A stretch of 64,000 nucleotides of DNA, taken from NCBI RefSeq assembly GCF_041052385.1, contig NZ_CP163439.1, forward strand, positions 3,523,001-3,587,000. The letters run 5' to 3'. The notes under the pieces were generated by a model. That model was given only the letters and a program-made list of their open reading frames with translations, did not search any database and was not told the origin of the DNA. Origin of the DNA: Streptomyces sp. R28 (GTDB lineage: Bacteria > Actinomycetota > Actinomycetes > Streptomycetales > Streptomycetaceae). A program made the translations under genes and the position numbers. This document shows positions 15,839 through 22,581 of the stretch, piece by piece; the first letter of the stretch is position 1, and each line of letters begins with the position of its first letter.

Positions 15839-16459
15839 TCAGCGGGTGCGGTCGGGGTGGCTGATGGCGTCCCAGGGGGCGAGGTTCCATGGGCTGGAAC
15901 GATTCGCCGGGTCCAGCAGGGAGCGAAGGTGCGCGTCGGCGGCCGCCTGCGGCGCCGCGGAACCGGCGTCCTCCGTGCCCCGCAACCCGTCCCTCCACAC
16001 CTTCCGCCCGAGCAGATAGTGAGCGGCGTACTCCCGCCACGAGCCGTACGTCCCCGCCACCGCCGGCACGATGTTCTTCAGCGCGGTCCAGGCGTCGGAC
16101 TCGCCGATCAGCCCGGCGGCGAAGCCACGGCGGGCGATGTCGACGTACAGGGCGGCGTCCCAGGCGAGCGGCGAGACGCCGGTGAGCCGGTACGCCCGGG
16201 CCCGGTAGCCGCTGCGGGACAGATCGTCGAGCCGGCCGACCAGCTGCTCACGCGAGGTGATCTCCCACTGGTCGGCCAGCCAGCGCCGGGCGCTGTCGTC
16301 GTCGATGCGCGTGAACGGGTACAACGTGGTCCGCGAGGCGTCACGGTCCCGGCTCACCGGCGCGCTCAGCGACACCATCCACAGCTGGTGCACGGTGAGC
16401 GGCACGGGGTAGCGGCGGGACGCCTTCGCGCCTCGTCTCCTCCATCTCCACAAAGCCAT
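15839..16459 (-). CDS. DUF1266-family protein
   Basis: A 206-residue soluble protein with the features of DUF1266: WEITSREQLVGRLDDLSRSGYR followed by AWDAALYVDIARRGFAAGLI and SWREYAAHYLLGRKVWRDG. The family is helical and of unknown function, often near secretion or stress genes. The N-terminus (MALWRWRRRGAKASRR) is strongly basic. It lies upstream of recO on the same strand, separated only by the short duplicated leader. Confidence 0.8.
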   Translation of the reverse strand: MALWRWRRRGAKASRRYPVPLTVHQLWMVSLSAPVSRDRDASRTTLYPFTRIDDDSARRWLADQWEITSREQLVGRLDDLSRSGYRARAYRLTGVSPLAWDAALYVDIARRGFAAGLIGESDAWTALKNIVPAVAGTYGSWREYAAHYLLGRKVWRDGLRGTEDAGSAAPQAAADAHLRSLLDPANRSSPWNLAPWDAISHPDRTR

Positions 16460-16489
16460 GCCGCCGCACCCTACGTGCCCGCCGCTACG

Positions 16490-16705
16490 TCAAGGAACCT
16501 CACCCCGGCTGCGTGCGTTGGCGTACGCGGTCGCCGCGCGGAGCCGCTCGGCGGGGCTGGCCGTGCGTACGGACGCCGGCTCGGCGTCCCACTCCTTGCC
16601 GCCTCCGTACGGTCTGAGTTGGACGTACGGCCCCTCGTGACCCATGACGATGCCGATTCTCCCCGAACGAGTGTCGACGACGTACGCCCCGATGGGCGGC
16701 TTCAA
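16490..16705 (-). CDS. Small hypothetical protein coupled to the preceding gene
   Basis: A 71-residue protein if started at TTG 16705, giving a chain that begins KPPIGAYVVDTRSGRIG after the initiator. The body is rich in beta-type sequence (VMGHEGPYVQLRPYGGGKEW) and ends in a helix with ANARSRGEVP. The start overlaps the stop of the upstream small gene (TTGA), indicating coupling. Similar proteins occur beside DUF397/XRE regulators in Streptomyces (from memory). No function is known. Confidence 0.65.
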   Translation of the reverse strand: MKPPIGAYVVDTRSGRIGIVMGHEGPYVQLRPYGGGKEWDAEPASVRTASPAERLRAATAYANARSRGEVP

Positions 16706-16908
16706 CGCAGCACCGCCACGAGGCGCTGCGCGGTCTCCACGGAACAGCGGCCCAATTCGACGAGCGGGCAAGGGGCTTCACGCGCAAGACTCGCCGGATC
16801 GATCCGGAGTGTCGGGAGCGTAATTCCTGCCTTCTCCAGCACCGCCCGCAATTCCTTCACTGCTTCCTCCGCTTCTTCGACGCAGCGCGCCGAGTGTCGT
16901 GCCGTCAC
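16702..16908 (-). CDS. Small helical hypothetical protein
   Basis: A 68-residue protein starting at GTG 16908, which has GGAGGGG just upstream. The sequence ARHSARCVEEAEEAVKELRA suggests an amphipathic helix; the second half (GITLPTLRIDPASLA) ends ETAQRLVAVLR. It is divergent from the DUF5753 XRE gene at 17023 and coupled to the gene downstream. Not recognised; the setting beside an XRE-DUF397 pair suggests it belongs to that module. Confidence 0.65.
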   Translation of the reverse strand: MTARHSARCVEEAEEAVKELRAVLEKAGITLPTLRIDPASLAREAPCPLVELGRCSVETAQRLVAVLR

Positions 16909-17022
16909 GTGACTCCCCTCCTTTTTGGGTTTCACCCTTCTCATCTCCATGGTGACCTGCGACGCCTACACTCGGCAGGAGTCTGTGCCCTACAAGTGCG
17001 GGGAAGTGCAAGGGGGTTGGCC

Positions 17023-17856
17023 ATGGCCAATGGTTCGCGGCTGGCGGCGTGGGAGTTCTTCGGAGCGGAACTTAAGCGGCGGCGGGAGGATGCCGGGATC
17101 ACTCAGGTGGAGTTGGGGGCCCGGGTATTTGTCTCCGGTGGTTACATCGGGCAGTTCGAACAGGCGATCCGAAAACCACAATTGGATGTGGCTCAGCGGA
17201 TTGATGAGACCCTGCAAACCGACGGTATTTTCGAGCGGCTTTGGCGAAAGCTCATCAAGGAGCAGCCGTACACGGAGTACTTCGCGCATGCGGCGGAGCT
17301 TGAGCGGCTGGCGACGGAGATCTGTCAGTTCGCGCCGACGGTGATCCCGGGACTCCTCCAGACGCCTGAGTACGCGAGGGCGGTCTTCCTGGCGAGCAAT
17401 CCGCTCGCCACCGACGAGTACATCGAGGAGTTGGTCGCGGGGCGCACGGACCGGGCTCGGATCCTCAAGGACGCTACACGGCCCGTGTATTGGGTGATCC
17501 TGCACGAGACGGTCCTACGCATCCCAGTCGGCAACCCGCCGGTCATGGCGGGTCAGCTGGACCACATCTTGGCACTGATGCGGGAGCGCAAGGTTCTGGT
17601 GCATGTACTGCCGTTCGCGGCTGGGGCGCACCCGGAGATGGGCAAGATGATGATGCTCATGAAGTTCGAGGATGCTCCGCCAACTGTCTATACAGAGGGG
17701 GTGCGTTCGGGAAGCCTTCTGGACGAACCGGCTGTGGTGCAGCGGATCCAGGCGTCTTACGATCTCATCAGGGGCGCCGCGCTGTCGCGGGAGGCATCCC
17801 TCGCCATGATCGAGTCGGCAGCAGAGGACTACAGACGATGCGCGAGTACGACCTGA
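17023..17856 (+). CDS. XRE regulator with DUF5753 domain
   Basis: A 277-residue protein with an N-terminal helix-turn-helix (LKRRREDAGITQVELGARV then FVSGGYIGQFE, residues ~16-50) and a C-terminal DUF5753 domain containing EICQFAPTVIPGLLQTPEYA, the hallmark of the BldB-associated/WhiJ-type regulators of Streptomyces. ATG at 17023 follows AGGGGG. It overlaps the DUF397 gene by 19 bp, the classic WhiJ-type regulator plus small DUF397 partner pair. In characterised pairs the small protein antagonises the regulator; here the target is unknown, but the neighbouring minus-strand operon is the nearest candidate. Confidence 0.92.
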   Translation: MANGSRLAAWEFFGAELKRRREDAGITQVELGARVFVSGGYIGQFEQAIRKPQLDVAQRIDETLQTDGIFERLWRKLIKEQPYTEYFAHAAELERLATEICQFAPTVIPGLLQTPEYARAVFLASNPLATDEYIEELVAGRTDRARILKDATRPVYWVILHETVLRIPVGNPPVMAGQLDHILALMRERKVLVHVLPFAAGAHPEMGKMMMLMKFEDAPPTVYTEGVRSGSLLDEPAVVQRIQASYDLIRGAALSREASLAMIESAAEDYRRCASTT

Positions 17857-18125
17857 GCAACGCACGCTGGCGCAAAAGCAGCTACAGCGGCGGCAGCGGC
17901 GGGGAGGAATGCATCGAGGTCGCGTACGACTTCCCCGGCGCCGCCCGCTGGCGCAAGAGCAGCTACAGCGGCGGCAGCGGCGGGGAGGCCTGCATCGAGG
18001 TCGCCGACGGAGTCCCCGGAGTCGTCCCCGTCCGAGACACCAAACTCGCCTCGGACAGCCCCGTCCTCCTCATCGGTGCCGCCGCCTGGACGGAGTTCGC
18101 CCGCTTCGCTTCAGCGTCCGCGTAG
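17838..18125 (+). CDS. DUF397 protein with duplicated core motif
   Basis: A 95-residue partner protein of the DUF5753 regulator. The DUF397 signature WRKSSYSGGSGGE-CIEVA occurs twice (residues ~11-28 and ~38-55) before the usual ending VPVRDTKLASDSPVLLIGAAAWTEF. Ordinary members have the signature once and are ~60-70 residues long. The start is ATG 17838 inside the 3' end of the regulator gene. The last 15 bp overlap the 3' end of the convergent gene at 18111. Confidence 0.9.
   Translation: MREYDLSNARWRKSSYSGGSGGEECIEVAYDFPGAARWRKSSYSGGSGGEACIEVADGVPGVVPVRDTKLASDSPVLLIGAAAWTEFARFASASA
17868..18005 (+). repeat. 81-bp in-frame tandem duplication inside the DUF397 gene
   Basis: The segment starting at 17868 recurs from 17949 with few changes, an 81-bp (27-codon) period that repeats the SYSGGSGGE core in frame. 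Confidence 0.85.
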
Positions 18126-18701
18126 GTCCGGCGGACCCTCCATACCGGCGTCCCACAGCTCGTCGAACCATGCCCTGCGCTGAGTGACATGCCGCGCACG
18201 GCCATCCAGCCTGACCGTGGTGTCGCTCCCCTGCACATCCGTGATGAGCTCGAAGCACAGCTCGCCGTCGAAGATGACGACGTCAGCTGTCCCGCCCATT
18301 CTGACGTGGAACAGCAGCTGGGACAGGACCACCACCCTGGCCTGGATGCCCGCGTTCCTCTGCTGCTCGAGGATTCCGTCCAGGCCGGCGTCGAGGTCCT
18401 CGGGCCGCTCCACGATGAACAAGCGCCTGACCTTCACGCCGCGCTGCCGGATCGCCTCGTGCTGCGCGTGCAGGTATTGGTCTGCGTGTGTGGTCCTCCA
18501 GAAGGGCAGGTCGACGAAACAGCTGGTGGCGTCGATGCTCTGGCGGGCACACCGGGTGAGAGTGATGAGCGGGTCGTTGCTCTCAACCGACCAGTCGGCA
18601 GTCCCGGAGGTCGTCAGCGCCCTCATCGTTGAGGCCAGCCGCTCGCTCTCGGCCCGTGCGAACTCCCGGACGATGCCCTCGCCCTGTGGCTCCCCCTGCA
18701 C
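18111..18701 (-). CDS. Soluble paralogue of the neighbouring membrane protein's cytoplasmic domain
   Basis: About 196 residues from GTG 18701 (no strong ribosome site; a CTG at 18710 is possible). The whole length aligns with the C-terminal two thirds of the protein encoded just upstream: shared blocks include the IRQRGVKVRRLFIV strand, GIQARVVV, and VIFDGELCFE. The alternating hydrophobic strands and helices suggest a Rossmann-like or PLD-like fold, but no HKD motif is present. It lacks the transmembrane segments of its paralogue. It is the last gene of a seven-gene minus-strand operon. The family is not recognised. Confidence 0.75.
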   Translation of the reverse strand: MQGEPQGEGIVREFARAESERLASTMRALTTSGTADWSVESNDPLITLTRCARQSIDATSCFVDLPFWRTTHADQYLHAQHEAIRQRGVKVRRLFIVERPEDLDAGLDGILEQQRNAGIQARVVVLSQLLFHVRMGGTADVVIFDGELCFELITDVQGSDTTVRLDGRARHVTQRRAWFDELWDAGMEGPPDLRGR

Positions 18702-18706
18702 GGCGC

Positions 18707-19672
18707 TCAGCCGGACGCCGCCGTGGGTGCCACCCCCGGCTGCGGCTCGGCGGCCGGCTCGGGCTCCGGGTCCGGCTCCGTTGCCGCCCACAGCTCGGAG
18801 AACTGGCTGATGCGGTCCTCGATGTGGTCCGGCTCGGCGCTCAGCCAGGTACGGTCCGGGTTGGACTCCTGGTCCGGCTTGGTCTCGAAGCAGAGTTCGC
18901 CGTCGAAGACGATGAAGTCGTCCACCTTGGGGCTCGACTCCATCAGTGAGCGCACCGCTATGCGCGCTTCGATGCCACGCCTGCGGTGGCGCTCGCAGAG
19001 TGCTCTGAGCTCCGGCGTGACCTCGTCCGTGTCCCGCACGACGAACAGGCGCCGGATCTCCACGCCCCGCCTCTTGATCGCCTTCTCCTGCGCGGCGAGA
19101 TACCGCTCGGCGGACCCGTTGGTCCAGAACTCCCGGTCCACCGAGGTGCTGGTGGCGTCGAGGGTCATCTTGACGCAGTCGGTGATGTCGATCAGCCACT
19201 CGTTGTTCTCGCCGGGGCAGTCCGCGCTGCCGCTGCCGAGCCCTTCCATCGTCTTGGCGAGGCGGCCCAGCTCCTTTTCGGCGAAGGCCTGCACGATGTC
19301 GCCGCCCCGCTCACGGACCTTGGTGTACCCGAGGACCAGCCGGGTCACCTCGTCGGAGCGCAGCACCGAACCGTCGACCTGGCTGAACAGCGTCGTCGCG
19401 GCGAGGATCTCGTTGAAACGCGTGTCGACCTTCTCGAACCGCTCCCCGAAGTCGAGCAGGTACTGCACGATCAGCGCCGCGCTGCCGATGACGATGGACG
19501 CCACCCACTGCCAGATGTCCCCGTCGTCCTGGTCCAGGATGCTGGTCAGCAGGAAGGCGCCGCCCGCCGCCGAGGCGGTGATCACGATCCGCCAGAACAT
19601 CTTGGGCATGCGCGGCTCCGGGCGCGGTCCGTGACCTCCGTTGTTCCCTGCTCCTAATGGCGCTCCACTCAT
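18707..19672 (-). CDS. Membrane-anchored protein with unknown cytoplasmic domain
   Basis: A 321-residue protein. Residues ~28-80 hold two transmembrane helices (FWRIVITASAAGGAFLL and WVASIVIGSAALIVQYLL), so both termini face the cytoplasm. Residues ~80-135 are helical (FGERFEKVDTRFNEILAATT), and residues ~150-300 are the domain shared with the next gene: RRGVEIRRLFVV, GIEARIAV, FIVFDGELCFE. A Pro/Glu-rich tail follows. ATG 19672 is 38 bp after the SCO2521-like gene. The layout, two helices, a linker and a sensor- or effector-like domain, suggests a membrane-associated component of the operon's product. Function unknown. Confidence 0.8.
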   Translation of the reverse strand: MSGAPLGAGNNGGHGPRPEPRMPKMFWRIVITASAAGGAFLLTSILDQDDGDIWQWVASIVIGSAALIVQYLLDFGERFEKVDTRFNEILAATTLFSQVDGSVLRSDEVTRLVLGYTKVRERGGDIVQAFAEKELGRLAKTMEGLGSGSADCPGENNEWLIDITDCVKMTLDATSTSVDREFWTNGSAERYLAAQEKAIKRRGVEIRRLFVVRDTDEVTPELRALCERHRRRGIEARIAVRSLMESSPKVDDFIVFDGELCFETKPDQESNPDRTWLSAEPDHIEDRISQFSELWAATEPDPEPEPAAEPQPGVAPTAASG

Positions 19673-19710
19673 GTCCTGTCCCCCGTCTTTATGTTGTTGG
19701 GTTCCGCCCC

Positions 19711-20682
19711 TCAGCGCGGGCTGAGCGCCTGGTGCGGCATCGTCACGGCCTGAAGGGCCAGTCGGTCTCTGATGCGCCGGCTGAGTTTCTCCCACTGACG
19801 GGAGAACCCCGGTTTCTCTTCCAGCACGTCCCACAGGTGACCCAGCGCGGGGTCCACGTGTGCGCGCGGCATCCACAGATGCAGTAGATGCACCACGATC
19901 GGATGCAGCGCCTCGACGACCGAGGGCCCGTCCGCCGCGCCGATCCGGCTGTTGTCCAGCATCTGCTGAACTGTCGTCAAAAGCCAGTCGTGCAGGGCCA
20001 GATCCTCACACAGCCCGGCCGCGGTGGCGGCCGGGACGTCCTGTGGCAGCCGTAACTCCATGGTCCGCAGCCCGCCCTCGGCCACGGTGAAGTTCGTCAG
20101 GGCCGCGCGCTCCCCCTCGGGCTGCCGCCGGGCGACCCAACGCAGGTGCGTGGGACGGGACTTGAAGGGCACCCTGCGGTCGAGCAGCGCGTGGCGGCGG
20201 AGCTGGGTCAGCAGGCCCTCGGCGATCGTCCCGAGGTCGAGCTCGCCGCGCCCGGCACCACGCAACACGCCCTCAGCCGTAGCCTGTTGGGGCAGCTTGC
20301 CGAACGGCTCGACCAGGCCCGGCCGGACGAGGTACTGCCCCCAGGGGCGCCGGATGTCGGGGCCGGCGGCCGGGGCGCTGAAGTACGCCGTCGACTGCAA
20401 CAGGCGGCCCTCGGTCAGCGCCACGCGGGCGACGACCGTACCGACGGCCCGGACCTTGCTGCCGTTGGAGGTGGGCAGCCGGCAGTCCACCCCGGTCAGC
20501 ACCTCGGGGGACAGGGCGTACATGGTGGGCCGCTCGGAGACGCGGACGTGTTCGTCGGCGCGCAGCCTGAGCAGCTGGGCGGCGGCCCGGCCGTCCAGCG
20601 CCTGGAAGGACGGCAACAGACAGGTACGCACCTCGCCGCAGGCGAGGACCGAACGCGCCGACTGTCCCAGGGCCGCCGTCAT
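19711..20682 (-). CDS. SCO2521-family protein
   Basis: A 323-residue cytoplasmic protein matching, by recall, the SCO2521 family named only for its S. coelicolor member. It opens MTAALGQSARSVLACGEVRT and contains a run GQYLVRPGLVEPFGKLPQQ and a C-terminal helical part ending LALQAVTMPHQALSPR. No enzyme motif or membrane segment is visible. It starts 1 bp after the SCO2522-like stop, so it is translated from the same message. Members occur together with the families encoded by the next four upstream genes. Confidence 0.8.
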   Translation of the reverse strand: MTAALGQSARSVLACGEVRTCLLPSFQALDGRAAAQLLRLRADEHVRVSERPTMYALSPEVLTGVDCRLPTSNGSKVRAVGTVVARVALTEGRLLQSTAYFSAPAAGPDIRRPWGQYLVRPGLVEPFGKLPQQATAEGVLRGAGRGELDLGTIAEGLLTQLRRHALLDRRVPFKSRPTHLRWVARRQPEGERAALTNFTVAEGGLRTMELRLPQDVPAATAAGLCEDLALHDWLLTTVQQMLDNSRIGAADGPSVVEALHPIVVHLLHLWMPRAHVDPALGHLWDVLEEKPGFSRQWEKLSRRIRDRLALQAVTMPHQALSPR

Positions 20683-20683
20683 C

Positions 20684-21664
20684 TCAGGTCCCCTCGGCCT
20701 CGGAGGAGTCGCCGGGCTCCTCGTAGAAGACGTATGTGGCGCGCTGTGCGACGGGGGCCGGTACCGCTATTCCCTCACCGCCGGACCGGTCGGCGACCTG
20801 CTGCAGAGCCCCGGCGTCGACGTCTGTCTGGTCCAGTATGAGCCGGACGGCGTCCTCGACGGCGAGGAACCGGTTCGGCAACAGCGTGCAGGTGCGGTAC
20901 GCGCTGAAGGCCGCTGTCGTGTCGGTGAGCTTGATCAGCGGCGGCAGCCGGTCCCAGTCGTGCGGGAACTCCTCGCTCTTCCATTCCTGCGGCTCCAGCA
21001 CGGGCTCACCGAGGTGCCGTAACAGCCCCAGCCGGGCCAGTTGCCATACGGCGGCCAGGAAAGGGCAGGACCACAGCCGCCGGCCGTCCTTCTCGGACCA
21101 CAGCTCGACGTCCATGAAGACGGAGTGGTTGCGGGCCGCGGTCTCCTGGGGCGGCTCCCAGCCCTTGACCTCGCCCAGGGCGCTGCGGGACATCGAGGGC
21201 GTGCGCTGGCCGTTGGCGAGCCAGCCGGTCTGGCTGACGGGCGGACGGGAGCCGTAGCTGCCCGGCGGCGGGGACTCGACGAGGCGGTGCATGACCGATT
21301 CCGCGAGCTCGATACGGTCGGCGACCGCGCAGGCCGACTCGCGGGCGAGGTAGTCGATGGCGAGGCCGGCCCTCTCGGCCTCCTTCAGCACCATCGGGAT
21401 CAGCTCGGCCGGGGTGGAGAAGCGACTGAAGTAGTCGTCGATCAGGAAGCAGGTGCTGATGCGCGGCCGCTTGCTGCGGCGGGCGGCGGAGGCGCGCACG
21501 GCGTCCACCCAGATCCGTACCTCGGCGAAGTGCTCGCGCAGCCGGTCGGGCCCGGCCTCGAAGTCCTCCATGTAGAGGTGGCCCAGCTCCAGGGAGAGAT
21601 GGGACAGCGGCACGGACTTGGTGACGGGCTCGGCGGTGGTCTCCCGGAAGACGGCTTCGGTCAT
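20684..21664 (-). CDS. SCO2522-family protein
   Basis: A 326-residue cytoplasmic protein. The N-terminal half includes HLSLELGHLYMEDFEAGPDR and ISTCFLIDDYFSRFSTPAEL, an alternating strand/helix pattern; a loop rich in Ser/Pro follows (PPPGSYGSRPPVSQTG) and then a hydrophobic WSCPFLAAVWQLARLGLLRH. No recognised catalytic motif. Its ATG overlaps the stop of the P-loop gene by 4 bp, indicating coupled synthesis and probably a complex of fixed stoichiometry. Assigned to the SCO2522 family by recall and by its position in the cassette. Confidence 0.8.
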   Translation of the reverse strand: MTEAVFRETTAEPVTKSVPLSHLSLELGHLYMEDFEAGPDRLREHFAEVRIWVDAVRASAARRSKRPRISTCFLIDDYFSRFSTPAELIPMVLKEAERAGLAIDYLARESACAVADRIELAESVMHRLVESPPPGSYGSRPPVSQTGWLANGQRTPSMSRSALGEVKGWEPPQETAARNHSVFMDVELWSEKDGRRLWSCPFLAAVWQLARLGLLRHLGEPVLEPQEWKSEEFPHDWDRLPPLIKLTDTTAAFSAYRTCTLLPNRFLAVEDAVRLILDQTDVDAGALQQVADRSGGEGIAVPAPVAQRATYVFYEEPGDSSEAEGT

Positions 21665-22578
21665 GCCTCCTCCCAGCACTTGTCGTCGGTCAGCCGTGCG
21701 GCCAGCCGGCTCAGCGCCTGCCAGGTCTCCTGGTTGGCGATCTGGCTGTCGAGCACGTCCTCGTCGGTGATGAGCTGCTCGCGCCACTGCAGAACCGGTT
21801 CGAGGGGCACCGAGCCGAGGACCTGGCTGTAGCCGATACCGGCGGTGGAGGCGAGCTGCTTGAGGTCGCCGTCGGTCTTGCGCATCCACGCCGACTGAGT
21901 GGGCGAGACCTGGGACCACAGCGGCGACTCGGGGTCGGGGACGGCGGCCCGTACGAAGCGGATGGCGCCCCGCAGCGCCTCCTCGTCGTGGCCTCGGTGG
22001 ACGCCGCCGGCGACGATGCCGCGCCTGCCGAAGACCAGGCTCGCGGCGGCCGCCACATGCTGGCGGGTCCAGCGGTGGAAGACCAGCCAGCGGGCCGTGA
22101 GCCCGCTCATCTCGGGCTGTGCGGTGGCCTCCAGGGCCATGTCGACGGCGTAGGAGCGGCCGGCGCTGAGGTCGACGATGACCAGGTCGAACTCGTGGTA
22201 CAGCTTCATCAGCAGGTCGACGCACCGGCGCAGGTTGTCGTCGGTGGTGGCGAACTCGCCGCCGCTGACGTCGCCGGGCATCAGCACCAGCCGGCCGCAG
22301 CCGGGCGGCGGGTCGCGCAGCACCTGGTGTTCGGTCTTGGCCCAGACGTCGATCCGTTCCGGCTCGCTGACTTCGCCTATCAGGTAGGCGTGCAGGCCGC
22401 GGTCCTCGGCGGCCTCACGGGCGTCGGCCACGTCGAAGACGGCCACCGCGGTGGGCGAGCCGAAGTCGAAGTCCAGGTAGCAGACGTCGTCCCCGGCCAG
22501 CGCCCGGTGGTAGGCGAGGTTGGCACTGGTGACGGAGCGGCCCGTGCCTCCCTTGTCGGAGGCGGCGAAGATCAGCAC
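21661..22578 (-). CDS. SCO2523-family variant P-loop protein (ParA/MinD-like)
   Basis: A 305-residue protein with the fold of ParA/MinD ATPases. The deviant Walker A reads SDKGGTGRS at residues ~7-15: the first (signature) Lys is kept but the usual GK is GR. The switch-like VCYLDFDFGSPTAVAVF follows as the A' region, and LVIVDLSAGRS near residue 135 is the Walker B strand. Loss of the P-loop lysine would be expected to change ATP binding or hydrolysis. It is translationally coupled to the SCO2522-like gene. ParA-type proteins usually position cargo or act as switches on membranes or DNA; here the cargo is unknown. Confidence 0.85.
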   Translation of the reverse strand: MLIFAASDKGGTGRSVTSANLAYHRALAGDDVCYLDFDFGSPTAVAVFDVADAREAAEDRGLHAYLIGEVSEPERIDVWAKTEHQVLRDPPPGCGRLVLMPGDVSGGEFATTDDNLRRCVDLLMKLYHEFDLVIVDLSAGRSYAVDMALEATAQPEMSGLTARWLVFHRWTRQHVAAAASLVFGRRGIVAGGVHRGHDEEALRGAIRFVRAAVPDPESPLWSQVSPTQSAWMRKTDGDLKQLASTAGIGYSQVLGSVPLEPVLQWREQLITDEDVLDSQIANQETWQALSRLAARLTDDKCWEEA

Positions 22579-22581
22579 GGT

